A DNA stretch of 64,000 nt from Frigoribacterium sp. Leaf8 (lineage in GTDB: Bacteria > Actinomycetota > Actinomycetes > Actinomycetales > Microbacteriaceae). The stretch spans positions 291,170 to 355,169 of the forward strand of contig NZ_LMKB01000001.1 of the NCBI RefSeq assembly GCF_001421165.1, in the 5' to 3' direction. The notes below the pieces were generated by a model. The model made no database searches and was not told where the DNA came from. It saw nothing but the letters and a program-made list of their open reading frames with translations. Numbering within the stretch: the first letter of the stretch is position 1; each line of letters begins with the position of its first letter. Shown here one piece after another: positions 19,584-29,346 of this stretch. Made by a program: the position numbers and the translations under genes.

Positions 19584-21698
19584 CTATTCGCCCTTGTTCT
19601 TCTGGATGATCTCTTCGGCGACGGCCGAGGGCACCTCTTGGTACGACTCGAACGTCATCGAGTAGACGGCCCGGCCCGAGGTCTTCGACCGCAGGTCTCC
19701 GACGTAACCGAACATCTCCGACAGCGGCACGCTGGCCCGAACGACCTTCACACCACTGGCGTCTTCCATCGACGAGATCTGCCCGCGTCGCGAGCTGAGG
19801 TCGCCGATGACGTCGCCCATGTATTCCTCGGGCGTACGGACCTCGACCGCCATGAGCGGCTCGAGGAGAACGGGCTGGGCCTTGCGAGCCGCCTCTTTGT
19901 AGGCGATCGACCCAGCGATCTTGAACGCCATCTCGGACGAGTCGACGTCGTGCGCCGCACCGTCGAGCAGCAGCGCGCGGACGCCCACCGTCGGGTAGCC
20001 GGCGAGCACGCCGACCTGCATGGCGTCCTGGATGCCGGCATCGACCGAGGGGATGTACTCGCGGGGGATGCGGCCACCGGTGACCTTGTTGACGAACTCG
20101 TAGGTCGACTCGGCCGTGACCTCGAAGGGCTCGAGAGCGATCTGCACCTTGGCGAACTGACCCGAACCACCGGTCTGCTTCTTGTGGGTGTAGTCGTAGC
20201 GCTCGATGCCCTTCTTGAGGGTCTCGCGGTACGCGACCTGGGGCTTGCCCACGTTGGCCTCGACGTTGAACTCGCGCTTCATGCGGTCGACCAGGATGTC
20301 GAGGTGGAGCTCGCCCATGCCCTTGATGACCGTCTGGCCCGTCTCGGCGTTGAGCTCGACGCGGAACGTCGGGTCTTCTTCGGCGAGCTTCTGGATGGCC
20401 AGCGACAGCTTCTCTTGGTCGGCCTTGGTCTTCGGCTCGATCGCGACCTCGATGACGGGCTCGGGGAACGTCATCGACTCGAGGACGATCTGCTCGGACG
20501 GGTCGCAGAGGGTGTCACCCGTGGTGGTGAACTTGAGCCCGATGACGGCGTAGATGTGACCGGCGGTCACGCTGTCGACGGGGTTCTCCTTGTTCGAGTG
20601 CATCTGGAAGATCTTGCCGATGCGCTCTTTCTTGTCCTTGGTCGAGTTGATGACCTGGGCGCCGGACTCGATGGAGCCCGAGTAGACGCGGACGTAGGTG
20701 AGACGACCGAAGAAGGGGTGCACCGCGACCTTGAAGGCGAGAGCCGAGAAGGGCTCGGTCGACTCGGGCTTGCGGATGATGATCTTCTCGGCGTCGCGGA
20801 CGTCGTGACCCTCCATGGGAGGCACGTCGAGCGGCGAGGGCAGGTAGTCGATGACCGCGTCGAGCATGGGCTGCACGCCGCGGTTCTTGAAGGCCGAACC
20901 ACAGAAGATCGGGTAGAGCTCGGAGTTGACCGTCATCTTGCGGACGGCGCCCTTGATCTCGGCGATCGTGAGCTCTTCGCCACCGAAGTACTTCTCGAGC
21001 AGCACGTCGTCGGACTCGGCGACGGTCTCGAGGAGCTTGGCGCGGTACTCCGCCGCCTTCTCCTTGAGGTCTTCGGGGATCTCTTCGATCTCGTACTTCG
21101 CACCCAGCTCGACGTCACCCTTGGCGTCACCACGCCACGTGAGGGCACGCATCTCGACCAGGTCGACGACGCCCTCGAAGGAGCTCTCGGCACCGATCGG
21201 GAGCTGCATCACCAGCGGCTTGGCGCCGAGGCGGTTGATGATCGTGTCGACCGTGAAGTAGAAGTCGGCACCGAGCTTGTCCATCTTGTTGACGAAGCAG
21301 ATGCGCGGCACGTCGTACTTGTCGGCCTGACGCCACACGGTCTCGGACTGGGGCTCGACGCCCTCTTTTCCGTCGAAGACGGCGACGGCACCGTCGAGCA
21401 CGCGGAGCGAACGCTCGACCTCGACCGTGAAGTCGACGTGTCCCGGGGTGTCGATGATGTTGATCTGGTTCTTGTTCCAGAAGCAGGTCGTCGCCGCCGA
21501 GGTGATCGTGATGCCACGCTCTTGCTCTTGCGCCATCCAGTCCATGGTGGCCGCACCGTCGTGCACCTCACCGATCTTGTGGGTGATGCCCGTGTAGTAC
21601 AGGATGCGCTCGGTGGTCGTCGTCTTGCCAGCATCGATGTGCGCCATGATGCCGATGTTGCGGACCTTGTTCAGGTCGGTGAGCACGTCCTGTGCCAC
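19584..21698 (-). CDS. fusA: Elongation factor G
   Basis: Ribosomal translocase GTPase. The GTG at 21696-21698 (GGAGGA 7 nt upstream) gives [20 protein letters not shown], the conserved start; an upstream ATG in frame runs through a terminator-like hairpin and is rejected. 704 residues with G1 [10 protein letters not shown]3 DTPGHVDF, G4 NKMDK and the C-terminal domains IV-V. It lies 87 nt after rpsG. Confidence 0.97.
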   Translation of the reverse strand: MAQDVLTDLNKVRNIGIMAHIDAGKTTTTERILYYTGITHKIGEVHDGAATMDWMAQEQERGITITSAATTCFWNKNQINIIDTPGHVDFTVEVERSLRVLDGAVAVFDGKEGVEPQSETVWRQADKYDVPRICFVNKMDKLGADFYFTVDTIINRLGAKPLVMQLPIGAESSFEGVVDLVEMRALTWRGDAKGDVELGAKYEIEEIPEDLKEKAAEYRAKLLETVAESDDVLLEKYFGGEELTIAEIKGAVRKMTVNSELYPIFCGSAFKNRGVQPMLDAVIDYLPSPLDVPPMEGHDVRDAEKIIIRKPESTEPFSALAFKVAVHPFFGRLTYVRVYSGSIESGAQVINSTKDKKERIGKIFQMHSNKENPVDSVTAGHIYAVIGLKFTTTGDTLCDPSEQIVLESMTFPEPVIEVAIEPKTKADQEKLSLAIQKLAEEDPTFRVELNAETGQTVIKGMGELHLDILVDRMKREFNVEANVGKPQVAYRETLKKGIERYDYTHKKQTGGSGQFAKVQIALEPFEVTAESTYEFVNKVTGGRIPREYIPSVDAGIQDAMQVGVLAGYPTVGVRALLLDGAAHDVDSSEMAFKIAGSIAYKEAARKAQPVLLEPLMAVEVRTPEEYMGDVIGDLSSRRGQISSMEDASGVKVVRASVPLSEMFGYVGDLRSKTSGRAVYSMTFESYQEVPSAVAEEIIQKNKGE

Positions 21699-21735
21699 AG
21701 GTTCCTCCGAAGGGGTAGGTGGGGAAGTTGGGGGG

Positions 21736-21780
21736 ACGAGGAGGTGCGGTGCGCGTCGTGCGCACACCGCGCCTCCTCGT
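21736..21780 (-). terminator. Long hairpin between rpsG and fusA
   Basis: ACGAGGAGGTGCGGTGCGC (21736-21754) pairs with the segment at 21760-21780 over about 19 bp with a 2-nt bulge and one wobble. The right arm contains CGCGCCTCC (21768-21776), the repeated word found across the window. It starts 5 nt past the rpsG stop and may partly uncouple fusA-tuf from rpsL-rpsG. Confidence 0.6.
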
Positions 21781-21785
21781 GCCGG

Positions 21786-22256
21786 TTACCAGCGGTAGTG
21801 CGCGAAGGCCTTGTTCGACTCGGCCATCTTGTGAGTGTCTTCGCGACGCTTGACAGCGGCGCCCAGACCGTTCGACGCGTCGAGGATCTCGTTCATGAGA
21901 CGCTCGGTCATCGTCTTCTCGCGACGGGCCTTGGCGTAGCTGGTGAGCCAGCGGAGGGCCAGGGTGTTGGCGCGGTGGGGCTTGACCTCGACGGGGACCT
22001 GGTAGGTCGAACCGCCGACGCGACGCGAGCGGACCTCGAGCGTGGGGCGCACGTTGTCGAGCGCCTTCTTCAGCGTGGCCACTGCATCTTGGTCGTTCTT
22101 GGCGGTGACGCCGGCGAGAGCACCGTAGACGATGCGCTCGGCCAGGCCCTTCTTGCCGTCGAGGAGGATCTTGTTGACGAGCTGGCTGACGATCGGCGCA
22201 CCGTAGACCGGGTCGGCGACGACAGGGCGCTTGGGAGCGGGTCCTTTACGAGGCAT
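21786..22256 (-). CDS. rpsG: 30S ribosomal protein S7
   Basis: S7 nucleates assembly of the 30S head and, in Escherichia coli, represses the str operon. 156 residues from the ATG that overlaps the rpsL stop (TAATG): [20 protein letters not shown]. Normal length; [20 protein letters not shown] is the conserved end. Confidence 0.97.
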   Translation of the reverse strand: MPRKGPAPKRPVVADPVYGAPIVSQLVNKILLDGKKGLAERIVYGALAGVTAKNDQDAVATLKKALDNVRPTLEVRSRRVGGSTYQVPVEVKPHRANTLALRWLTSYAKARREKTMTERLMNEILDASNGLGAAVKRREDTHKMAESNKAFAHYRW

Positions 22257-22630
22257 TACTTCTTCTCTGCTTTCGCTCCGTAGCGGCTGCGGGCCTGCTT
22301 GCGGTTCTTGACGGCCTGGGTGTCGAGCGCGCCACGGACGATCTTGTAGCGCACGCCGGGGAGGTCTTTCACACGACCGCCGCGGACGAGCACCATCGAG
22401 TGCTCCTGCAGGTTGTGGCCCTCGCCGGGGATGTAGGCGGTGACCTCGGTGCCGTTGGAGAGCTTGACGCGGGCGACCTTGCGGAGCGCCGAGTTCGGCT
22501 TCTTGGGGGTGGTGGTGTACACACGGGTGCACACGCCACGCTGCTGGGGGTTGGCCTTCAGGGCGGGGGCCTTGGTCTTGACGACCTTCGGCGTGCGTCC
22601 CTTGCGGACCAGCTGCTGAATAGTTGGCAC
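22256..22630 (-). CDS. rpsL: 30S ribosomal protein S12
   Basis: S12 is the decoding-centre protein targeted by streptomycin-resistance mutations. GTG at 22628-22630 has GAGGAG 5 nt upstream; 124 residues. Lys43 ([11 protein letters not shown]) and Lys88 ([11 protein letters not shown]) are both wild type, so no ribosomal streptomycin resistance is seen. First gene of the str operon. Confidence 0.97.
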   Translation of the reverse strand: MPTIQQLVRKGRTPKVVKTKAPALKANPQQRGVCTRVYTTTPKKPNSALRKVARVKLSNGTEVTAYIPGEGHNLQEHSMVLVRGGRVKDLPGVRYKIVRGALDTQAVKNRKQARSRYGAKAEKK

Positions 22631-22813
22631 TGGTTCTCCTCATCGGATCTCGACGCTGCCCTTGCGAACACGCCGAGTCGCGCTGCTCTCGCATCGCTCT
22701 GCTCTGTCCGGCTGATCAGCCGGCATCCTCGTCTCGGTGATCGAGACGGTCTGCCCGTCTCGGCCGCGAGGTCGAGGGGGCTTTTTATTCGGGCGCGCGG
22801 TCAGGCGCACACC
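22631..22813 (-). promoter_or_regulatory. Leader of the str operon with palindromes
   Basis: No gene. The transcribed leader of about 180 nt contains a perfect 16-bp palindrome CCGGCTGATCAGCCGG (22708-22723) and the hairpin GAGACGG/CCGTCTC (22743-22761, 5-nt loop). These may control processing or S12/S7-type feedback; unproven. Confidence 0.45.
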
Positions 22814-22819
22814 CGAAAG

Positions 22820-22848
22820 AGCTTATCTTGAGGTAGGGCCTTAATCAA
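22820..22848 (-). promoter_or_regulatory. Sigma-70-type promoter of the str operon
   Basis: Minus strand: -35 TTGATT (22843-22848), 17-nt spacer, -10 TAAGCT (22820-22825). The -35 box overlaps the stop codon of the upstream membrane-protein gene (22841-22843), so the two genes are packed tightly. Confidence 0.65.
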
Positions 22849-23416
22849 ATGGTCGAGGGTCGGAACGCCCCGGGTCGATGCGCGACACCGCCAGCGTGCC
22901 CCCGACCACGAGTCCGGCGCAGACAGCCGAACCGATCACGAACGGCGACACGGCGTACCGGGCGGCGAAGAGCAGCACCCAGACGAGCTCTTCTCGCACG
23001 AGGCCGTAGACGACTCCCCCGACGGCGAGCATCGACACGTAGACGAGCGCGGCCGTGAGGAGCGCGGCGACGAGGAGGTGCGGTGCGGGCCCGCGAGGGC
23101 CGGCCACCTCGTCACCGGTGACGGAGCGGGACCCACCCGCGCCGGCCGGGCGGGCGAACACGACGGGCTGGGCGGGGAACGTGCCCCGCACCTCCGGAGC
23201 CCTGTCGTCGCGGGCGTCGGAGAGCGCCGCCGACCGCAGCAGCGACAGCAGCACGACGAGCACGGCGGCGGCGACCATCAACGGGCCGAGCAGGGTGCCG
23301 GCGTCGGGTTCGTCGATGGGGTCGCGGTCGAGGAGCAGCGCCTCGAACCCCGCCACCATGATGACGAGCGCACCGAAGAGGACGGTGCCCATGACGGCGT
23401 AGACGGCTCGGGACAT
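22841..23416 (-). CDS. Predicted four-helix membrane protein, unknown function
   Basis: 191 residues. Two hydrophobic segments at about 5-27 and 43-64, a soluble loop of about 50 residues rich in Asp, Arg, Gly and Pro, then two more hydrophobic segments at about 113-143 and 150-178 (with a charged REEL break between). The C-terminus is hydrophilic and probably cytoplasmic. I do not recognise a family with confidence. It lies between the pilus locus and the str operon promoter, 41 nt after pilO, and could be co-transcribed with the pilus genes, but nothing in its sequence ties it to pili. A variant of the repeated hairpin word occurs in it at about 23071. Confidence 0.6.
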   Translation of the reverse strand: MSRAVYAVMGTVLFGALVIMVAGFEALLLDRDPIDEPDAGTLLGPLMVAAAVLVVLLSLLRSAALSDARDDRAPEVRGTFPAQPVVFARPAGAGGSRSVTGDEVAGPRGPAPHLLVAALLTAALVYVSMLAVGGVVYGLVREELVWVLLFAARYAVSPFVIGSAVCAGLVVGGTLAVSRIDPGRSDPRPFD

Positions 23417-23457
23417 CCTCCGAGGCTACGCGCCCGCGGGGGTGCGGGGGCGCGCGC

Positions 23458-24243
23458 CTACTCGCCCGCGGCCGTGTCCGAGCTCGCGTCGTCGGCGCCC
23501 TCGGCCGTGGTGGCGGGGGTCTCGGCGGCCTGGTCGGCCTGGGTGGCGGCGGCGTCCTGGAGGACGTAGACGAGGCCGCCGACGGTCCACTGGTCGGGGA
23601 CGGCGTTCGTCGAACCACCCTCGGACGAACCCGAGCTGGCGAAGTTCGTCACGAGGAACAGCCGCGAACCCTGCTGCAGTCGGCCGAGGAAGTCGCGGGC
23701 CTGCTGGTAGCTGCCCTTGACGGTCACCGTGATCGGGATCGACGAGAAGTTCGCCGCGGTGATCTGCGGATCGGTGACGAGGTCGGGCGCCGCGGCGATC
23801 GGGGCCGTTGCCTCGGCCGTGGCACCGTCGGCGGCCGTCGAGTCCGTCGCCGCCGAGTCGGTGGCGGTGGCGTCCGCAGCAGGTGCCGCCGGAGCGTACG
23901 CCACGGCGTCGGACGTCGTGAAGGCTGTCACGGTCGTCCCGGTCTCAGAGGCCAGCTGGCTGATCTCGGTGAGGAACGCCGGGAGGGTCGCCTGGGACGG
24001 CACCGAGGTCTGCAGTGCGGCGAGCTCGGACTGCAACGCGGGCAGCTTCTCGTTGTCGGCCTTCAGGGTGGCGAGGCCGGCACGGAGGGTGGCGTTCTGC
24101 TCGTCGACCGAGGCGGTCTGCTGGGACGCCGTGGAGGCGGCGGTGAGCTGCGGCTGGACCCCGAGCACGAACCCCAGGGCCAGGACGACCACGCCGGTCA
24201 GGACGGCGATGATCATCTTCAAGCGGTTGCGGTCCATGGTCAT
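23458..24243 (-). CDS. pilO: PilO-like type IV pilus assembly protein
   Basis: PilO forms the inner-membrane alignment complex with PilM and PilN. The ATG at 24241-24243 overlaps the pilN stop (ATGA). 261 residues: a membrane helix at about 9-30, a coiled-coil stretch at about 34-85 and a ferredoxin-like C-terminal half (ITVTVKGSYQQARDFLGRLQ is the typical PilO segment). An Ala/Thr/Asp-rich insertion at about 115-150 and an acidic Ala-rich tail are low complexity. Last gene of the pilus locus. Confidence 0.8.
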   Translation of the reverse strand: MTMDRNRLKMIIAVLTGVVVLALGFVLGVQPQLTAASTASQQTASVDEQNATLRAGLATLKADNEKLPALQSELAALQTSVPSQATLPAFLTEISQLASETGTTVTAFTTSDAVAYAPAAPAADATATDSAATDSTAADGATAEATAPIAAAPDLVTDPQITAANFSSIPITVTVKGSYQQARDFLGRLQQGSRLFLVTNFASSGSSEGGSTNAVPDQWTVGGLVYVLQDAAATQADQAAETPATTAEGADDASSDTAAGE

Positions 24244-24902
24244 TCGTCCTTCGAAGCGGCGAAGCGTCCCGAGAACGCGTCGGCGGTGATGTGCATGGTG
24301 ACGTCGGCTTTGTAGGTGCCTTCTTCGAGGGTGACCGAACCGGGTTGGGCGTCGGCGAAGCCCGGCAGGGTGGCGAGGCCGTTGAGCCAGTCGGGCACCG
24401 ACGGCAGCGTCGGGCTGGTCGCCTGGAAGGTGAGGGTGGCGACGCGGGAGCCCTGGAGCGGAGCCGTCGGCTGGGCGTACTGCACGAGCGGCGAGGCCTG
24501 GTCGAGCGAGACGCCGACGATGGTGACGCCCACGGGCAGGGTGGCCTGCACCTTCTCGAGGTAGGCCGGCCAATCGATGTCCGTGCTTCCGCCGACGGTC
24601 TGGGCCGCGGCGGCCAGGCTCACCTGCGCCTGCGTCGAGCGGACGTCGGCGAAGGCGCCCTGCTCCATCAGCAGGGTCTGCGTCTCGCCCTGGGCGACCA
24701 TGAGGTCGTCCTCGGCGTTCATCCGCTCGAGGAAGGCCGCACCCGATCCGATCCCGACCACGACGGCGACCACGACGACGCCGGCCCAGACCCGACGGGT
24801 CAGGGCGGCGGCGCGACGCTCCGCGCGGACCTCGGGAGGCAGCAGGTCGACGCGGGGCGCGCCTCCCACGGTGATGCCGGTGTCTTTTCCGCGGGTTCTC
24901 AT
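24240..24902 (-). CDS. pilN: PilN-like type IV pilus assembly protein
   Basis: 220 residues from the ATG at 24900-24902 overlapping the pilM stop. The N-terminus contains the PilN hallmark VDLLPPEVRAER at about 18-29, the segment bound by PilM. One membrane helix at about 40-60 is followed by a coiled-coil region and a periplasm-side domain (DWPAYLEKVQATLPVGVTIVGV), here extracytoplasmic. Coupled to both pilM and pilO. Confidence 0.85.
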   Translation of the reverse strand: MRTRGKDTGITVGGAPRVDLLPPEVRAERRAAALTRRVWAGVVVVAVVVGIGSGAAFLERMNAEDDLMVAQGETQTLLMEQGAFADVRSTQAQVSLAAAAQTVGGSTDIDWPAYLEKVQATLPVGVTIVGVSLDQASPLVQYAQPTAPLQGSRVATLTFQATSPTLPSVPDWLNGLATLPGFADAQPGSVTLEEGTYKADVTMHITADAFSGRFAASKDE

Positions 24903-25948
24903 GCTGCGCTCCCCAGGGCCAGGCCGAGGGCCACGGTCAGGTCGGTCGACCGCGACCGCAGGGCGGCCTCGTCGAGGTTCTTCGCGAAGCCCACCGTCGC
25001 GAACGGGTCGGCGAGGGCCACCGGCAGGCGGGTGACCTCGCTGAGCGCCTCGGGCAGGCCCGGCAGGGCCGCTCCCCCGCCGGCGATCATGATGCCCGCG
25101 ACGGTCTCGGTCGGGCGGGTGTTGACGTAGTACTGGATCGTGTTGCGCAGGCTGCCGAGCAACTCGTTGACGGACTCGAAGATGGCGGACGACGCGGCCT
25201 GCTCGTCGGGCGTCGTGACGGTCGTGGCGAGGCCACGGCCGAACTTGATGCCCTCGGCGACCTGGGTCGAGACCTCGAGCTTCGACGCGACGGCCTGCGT
25301 GACGTCGTCGCCCCCCGAGGGGATGATGCGGACGAACTGCGGGACCCCGTCGGCGATCATGATCACGGAGGTCGTGCTGTGACCGATCTCGACGAGCGCG
25401 ACCGTGCCCGCGATGCGCGGGCGGGTGACGAGGAGGCGCGTGTTCGAGAACGGGATCAGGTCGACCCCCAGCGTGGTCAGGCCGGCGAGCTTGCTCGCCT
25501 GGACGTTGCCGAGGACGGCGTCCTTGACCGCCGCGATCAGCAGCCCGTGGACGACGGGACCGTTCTCGCCGAGCCCCTCGGCGTACGGGTAGAAGTCGAG
25601 GAGGGCGTCGGCGACCGGGACGGGCAGCATGTCCTGCACCTGGAACGGCAGCATCTCGCGGATGCGCTTGTGCGACGCCTTGGGCACGGTCATGTCGCGC
25701 GCGAGCACCCGCTGGTTGCCCATGCCCAGCACGACGCGCTTGCTCTTGAAGCCCCCGGCCGACCACAGCTGCTTGAGCGTGCCGGCCATGGTCTGCGACT
25801 CGATCACCTCTCCGCGGCTCGCCGCACCGTCGGGCAGGGACACCTCGCTGAACCGGACGATGGTCGGCTTGGCCTTGTCGACGTCGGCGACCTCGACCGC
25901 CCGCACGAAGCGGCTGCCGATGTCGATGCCCACGATGTTCTTGCCCAT
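24899..25948 (-). CDS. pilM: PilM, actin-like pilus assembly ATPase
   Basis: FtsA-like cytoplasmic protein that binds the PilN N-terminus. 349 residues with the actin-fold signatures: phosphate-1 loop VGIDIGSRFVRAVEV at about 5-19, phosphate-2 region LVEIGHSTTSVIMI near 200 and adenosine motif IAGGGAALPGLPEAL near 296. Order pilM-pilN-pilO is the conserved alignment-complex order. It follows pilD after 28 nt. Confidence 0.9.
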   Translation of the reverse strand: MGKNIVGIDIGSRFVRAVEVADVDKAKPTIVRFSEVSLPDGAASRGEVIESQTMAGTLKQLWSAGGFKSKRVVLGMGNQRVLARDMTVPKASHKRIREMLPFQVQDMLPVPVADALLDFYPYAEGLGENGPVVHGLLIAAVKDAVLGNVQASKLAGLTTLGVDLIPFSNTRLLVTRPRIAGTVALVEIGHSTTSVIMIADGVPQFVRIIPSGGDDVTQAVASKLEVSTQVAEGIKFGRGLATTVTTPDEQAASSAIFESVNELLGSLRNTIQYYVNTRPTETVAGIMIAGGGAALPGLPEALSEVTRLPVALADPFATVGFAKNLDEAALRSRSTDLTVALGLALGSAA

Positions 25949-25976
25949 CAGTTCTGCTCTCTGTCAGCTCGCCCGG

Positions 25977-26810
25977 TCATGCCAGGCCGAGGAGGGTGAG
26001 GTACGCCGTGGCGACGGTGCCGCCGGCGAAGACGCCGACCCAGGCGCCCGCGAGCATCCAGGGGCCGAAGGGGATGCCACCGGTGCGTTCGACGCGTCGG
26101 GTGACCAGGAGGACGACGGCGAACAGGCCGCCGAGCAGGAACGCCGCGAAGGCACCCACGGCGAACTCGCCCCAGCCGAGCCAGGCGAGGTACAGGCCGA
26201 GCACGCCGGCGAGCTTGACGTCGCCGAAGCCCATGCCACCCGGGTACGACAGGGCGGCGATCAGGTAGAAGGCGAAGAGGGAGGCCAGGCCGATGGCGGC
26301 GCGGACGAGCGCCGGCCAGTCCCCCACGAGGATGCTCGACGCCGCGAGGAGGACGCCCCCGACCGCGTAGGACGGCAGGACGATCGCGTCCGGCAGCCGG
26401 TGGTGTTCGAGGTCGATGACGGCGAGCGCGACGCTCACACCGGCCAGCCAGAGGAAGGCGACGAGGGACAGGAGGCGCGCCACGAGCGGCAGCGCCTCGG
26501 TCGGCACGCCGACGAGCGGCCACAGGCGGGCGGCGACGAGCACGAAGAACAGGCCGGTGGCCAGCTCGACGATCGGGTACCGGGCCGAGATGGACGTGCG
26601 GCAGTCACGGCACTTGCCGCCGAGGGCGAGCCAGCTGACCACGGGGACGTTGTCGCGTCGACGGATCGGGGTCCCGCAGCCCGGGCAGGCGCTCGCGGGT
26701 CGCGCGACCGAGAGGCCGGCGGGGACGCGGTACACGACGACGTTGAGGAACGATCCGATGGCGAGGCCGAGCGCCGCGGTGAGCGACAGGGGGAAGACGA
26801 GGGCGATCAC
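25977..26810 (-). CDS. pilD: Prepilin peptidase and N-methylase (A24 family)
   Basis: Cleaves the prepilin leader and methylates the new N-terminus in the membrane. The 277-residue GTG-started protein has the N-terminal domain SFLNVVVYRVP, zinc-type pairs Cys42/Cys45 (CPGC) and Cys67/Cys70 (CRDC), and both catalytic aspartates: Asp133 in VIDLEHHRLPD and Asp197 in GMGFGDVKL. About eight membrane segments. GTG overlaps the stop of the PilX-like gene. Its likely substrates are the three prepilins encoded just upstream. Confidence 0.93.
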   Translation of the reverse strand: MIALVFPLSLTAALGLAIGSFLNVVVYRVPAGLSVARPASACPGCGTPIRRRDNVPVVSWLALGGKCRDCRTSISARYPIVELATGLFFVLVAARLWPLVGVPTEALPLVARLLSLVAFLWLAGVSVALAVIDLEHHRLPDAIVLPSYAVGGVLLAASSILVGDWPALVRAAIGLASLFAFYLIAALSYPGGMGFGDVKLAGVLGLYLAWLGWGEFAVGAFAAFLLGGLFAVVLLVTRRVERTGGIPFGPWMLAGAWVGVFAGGTVATAYLTLLGLA

Positions 26811-28657
26811 TTGATCTCGACCCCCGCGGCGGTGAAGGCGGTCTTGCTCTCGACGAGCTGGCTGATGCCGTAGCTGGTCGACACCGGTGACAGGAACTTC
26901 GGCGGGGCCATGAACTCCATGCGGGTGTCGTACTTGTAGGCCTTCGTGTAGCCCGTGACGACGGCGCCGCCCGACGTCGTCGCGACCGGCCCGCGGAACT
27001 TCTGGGCGATGGCCCCGTTGATGATCAACTTGCCCTTGGGGTAACCGTTGTCGAGGTTGTAGTTCTGCACGGTGAAGGTGTGCGCGACCGACAGGATGGC
27101 AGCGCTGACGGTGCGGTCGGTCTTGCTGCGGTCGAGCAGGGTGGAGGTCGTCACGTCGCGGGTCTGGGTGCAGGTGTAGACGAAGAAGCCGTTGCGGCAG
27201 GTGGCGTTGTAGGTCTCGGTCGTGGTCGTCGTCTTGACCGGGTTGTGCACGAAGACGGCGTTCTGCCCGACGAGACCGAGCATGTCTGCTGCCTGGTCGA
27301 CGTAGGTGAGGTTGCCCGTGATGTACACGTAGTTCGCCGCGGCGACCGTGACGTTGCCCTTGAGCGCACCCTTGACGAAGACGTCACCCTTGGTGCAGCC
27401 GTACGAGATCGTGTCGCCCGAGGTCACCGGGGGCGTCTCGCCGACGACCGGGAATCCGACGCCGTTGCCCGGGGTCGTCCCATCCGCACCGGTGCACGAG
27501 AAGCTCGTGGGCGCCTTCTTCGGGAAGTTCGGGTCGGAAGTCAACGAGGGGACGTCCTGGACGAAGATCAGGTTGTTGGCGATCACGGGCATGGTCTGGC
27601 CGCCCGGGCTGCCGAGCGTGCCTCCTGAGCTGCTGAAGCCCGGCGTGCCGCAGCCGGACGCGACGGAACCACCCGTGGCGGGCTCGCCGCTGACGTTGGT
27701 CGCCACGGTGTACGGCGAGTAGACGCTCATCGTTCCGCCCGAGTTGAACGTGATGGTCGTCGGACCGGTGAAGAGGCAGCCCGGGCGGGGCACGGTCGAG
27801 CTCGTGAGGTCGGACCGCACTTCTTGGCGCAGGCTCTGGTTGGTCGCGGGCATGTCGACGCGCTTGGCGAAGAGAGGGTAGTTCGGGTTGACGAACTTGG
27901 GTGTGCCACAGCCCGACGGGGTGCTGTACCGGGGACTGTCGGGATTGGCGCTCGTCACCGCTCCGTTGAAGGTGGCGCCGCAGATCAGCAGGGTGTCGTT
28001 GCTGTGGAGGGGGCCGTCGATGACGTCGGCCGAACCGAACTGCAGGGTCGTGCAGGCGGGACGGTCGGTGACCGCCCACTCGTAGGCCGGGGTGCACGAG
28101 GTGTTCGACAGCTGAGGGTCGAACAGCTCGTAGTCGGTGAAGTACAGGAAGTCGATGAAGCCCTTCTGCTTCAGGCCGGCCACGACGGTACGCGTCGTCG
28201 TGCCCACCTTGCCCGTGGCGCGCAGGCGCAGGATGCCGGACTTCGAGTAGGCCGAGTTGTCGACCTCGTACCGGTACGACGACGTGGGGCTGCCCGCCAC
28301 GGGCATCCAGGTGCCCGCCGCACCCACGCCGAAGGCCGGGTTGCCGGCCGCGCCCGTGAAGGTGCTCGTCTTGCTGAACTCGGTTCCCTTGACGCCGTAC
28401 TGCGGGTACGTGTTGTCGTTGGCGAGTTTGCTCTGGTAGTCCTCGACGCCGGCGTAGGCGGCGGCGATCGCGGCGTTGAAGTCGGAGTCGGTGCGTGACG
28501 CTGTCGCGCCACTGATCGCGACCGAGACCATCGTGGCGCTCAGGAGCAGCAGGACTGCCCCCAATCCGATGACGGTGATGAGGGCGACGCCCCGTTCGCC
28601 GTCCTGGCGAGCGCGGGCCCAGCGGCGACCGAGCCGGGCGTGCAGCAGCGTGATCAT
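26807..28657 (-). CDS. Large PilX-like minor pilus protein
   Basis: 616 residues from ATG 28655-28657, which has TAGGAG 6 nt upstream. The N-terminus is PilX-like: a basic leader, ERGVALITVIGLGAVLLLL with no strict prepilin cleavage box, then a long exported region. The ectodomain is Gly/Thr/Ser/Asn-rich with about ten Cys, including several CGTP segments (SGCGTPKF, SGCGTPGF), suggesting disulfide-tied loops, and a stretch of short hydrophobic strands toward the C-terminus (DVFVKGALKGNVTVAAANYV) like a beta-helix or bactofilin-type repeat. Far larger than proteobacterial PilX. It may be a pilus-tip or adhesin subunit (inference). Confidence 0.7.
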   Translation of the reverse strand: MITLLHARLGRRWARARQDGERGVALITVIGLGAVLLLLSATMVSVAISGATASRTDSDFNAAIAAAYAGVEDYQSKLANDNTYPQYGVKGTEFSKTSTFTGAAGNPAFGVGAAGTWMPVAGSPTSSYRYEVDNSAYSKSGILRLRATGKVGTTTRTVVAGLKQKGFIDFLYFTDYELFDPQLSNTSCTPAYEWAVTDRPACTTLQFGSADVIDGPLHSNDTLLICGATFNGAVTSANPDSPRYSTPSGCGTPKFVNPNYPLFAKRVDMPATNQSLRQEVRSDLTSSTVPRPGCLFTGPTTITFNSGGTMSVYSPYTVATNVSGEPATGGSVASGCGTPGFSSSGGTLGSPGGQTMPVIANNLIFVQDVPSLTSDPNFPKKAPTSFSCTGADGTTPGNGVGFPVVGETPPVTSGDTISYGCTKGDVFVKGALKGNVTVAAANYVYITGNLTYVDQAADMLGLVGQNAVFVHNPVKTTTTTETYNATCRNGFFVYTCTQTRDVTTSTLLDRSKTDRTVSAAILSVAHTFTVQNYNLDNGYPKGKLIINGAIAQKFRGPVATTSGGAVVTGYTKAYKYDTRMEFMAPPKFLSPVSTSYGISQLVESKTAFTAAGVEIK

Positions 28658-28665
28658 CTCGACTC

Positions 28666-29346
28666 CTACGACGTCAGGTTGGGCAGGCCGACCGTGTTGG
28701 TCAGGACGGTGGACTTCGACAGATCGGCGGACGAGCCGACCTGCAGCGAGACCTGCACGGCCGAGATGCCCCGGACCAGGCCGATCGGCACGGCTCCCGC
28801 GGTCAGCGGGATCGTCGAGCCCCCCGAGTCGACGTAGCGGAACAGCGCGGGTGCACCCTGCGCCGTGCCCACGACGGGCGAGGCGATCGTACGGACCGAG
28901 CTCGGGGTGGTCTGGAACCCCCAGTAGCCGCCGCCGAGGTCGTACGACGCCCAGGTGGTCTCGACGAGCTTGCCGTCGACGACCTTGAACTCGACGGTCA
29001 CGGGTTTCTCCTCGGACGACGCGAGGTTGACGTAGGCGTAGATCTTGAGGCTCTGGTCGGTCGCCGTGACGAACGCGGCGTCGGCGATGTTCGAGGTCGA
29101 GACCGGGTTGTTCGTCGCGGCCCGGACGGTGCGGGTGACCTCTGTCATGCCGACCGTGGCCGTACGGGTGGCGGCGTCGATCGTGCGGCTCGAGGCCGAG
29201 GCACGGTACGCCGTGACGACGAAGCCCCCGGTGAGGGCCATGAGGACGGCGAAGAGCGCCATCGCGACGAGCATCTCGGCGAGCGAGATGCCCCGTTCGG
29301 GCTGGTCGACGAGCCGGCGCAGGCGGCGGGCGAGGGCGATGGTCAT
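28666..29346 (-). CDS. Minor type IV prepilin (PilW/PilV type)
   Basis: 226 residues. Class III signal: basic leader, cleavage after Gly19 in PERGISLAEMLVAMALFAVL with Glu24 at mature +5, then one hydrophobic helix that would form the pilin stalk. The remaining 180 residues are a beta-rich ectodomain without Cys. ATG overlaps the stop of the next upstream prepilin gene. Confidence 0.82.
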   Translation of the reverse strand: MTIALARRLRRLVDQPERGISLAEMLVAMALFAVLMALTGGFVVTAYRASASSRTIDAATRTATVGMTEVTRTVRAATNNPVSTSNIADAAFVTATDQSLKIYAYVNLASSEEKPVTVEFKVVDGKLVETTWASYDLGGGYWGFQTTPSSVRTIASPVVGTAQGAPALFRYVDSGGSTIPLTAGAVPIGLVRGISAVQVSLQVGSSADLSKSTVLTNTVGLPNLTS

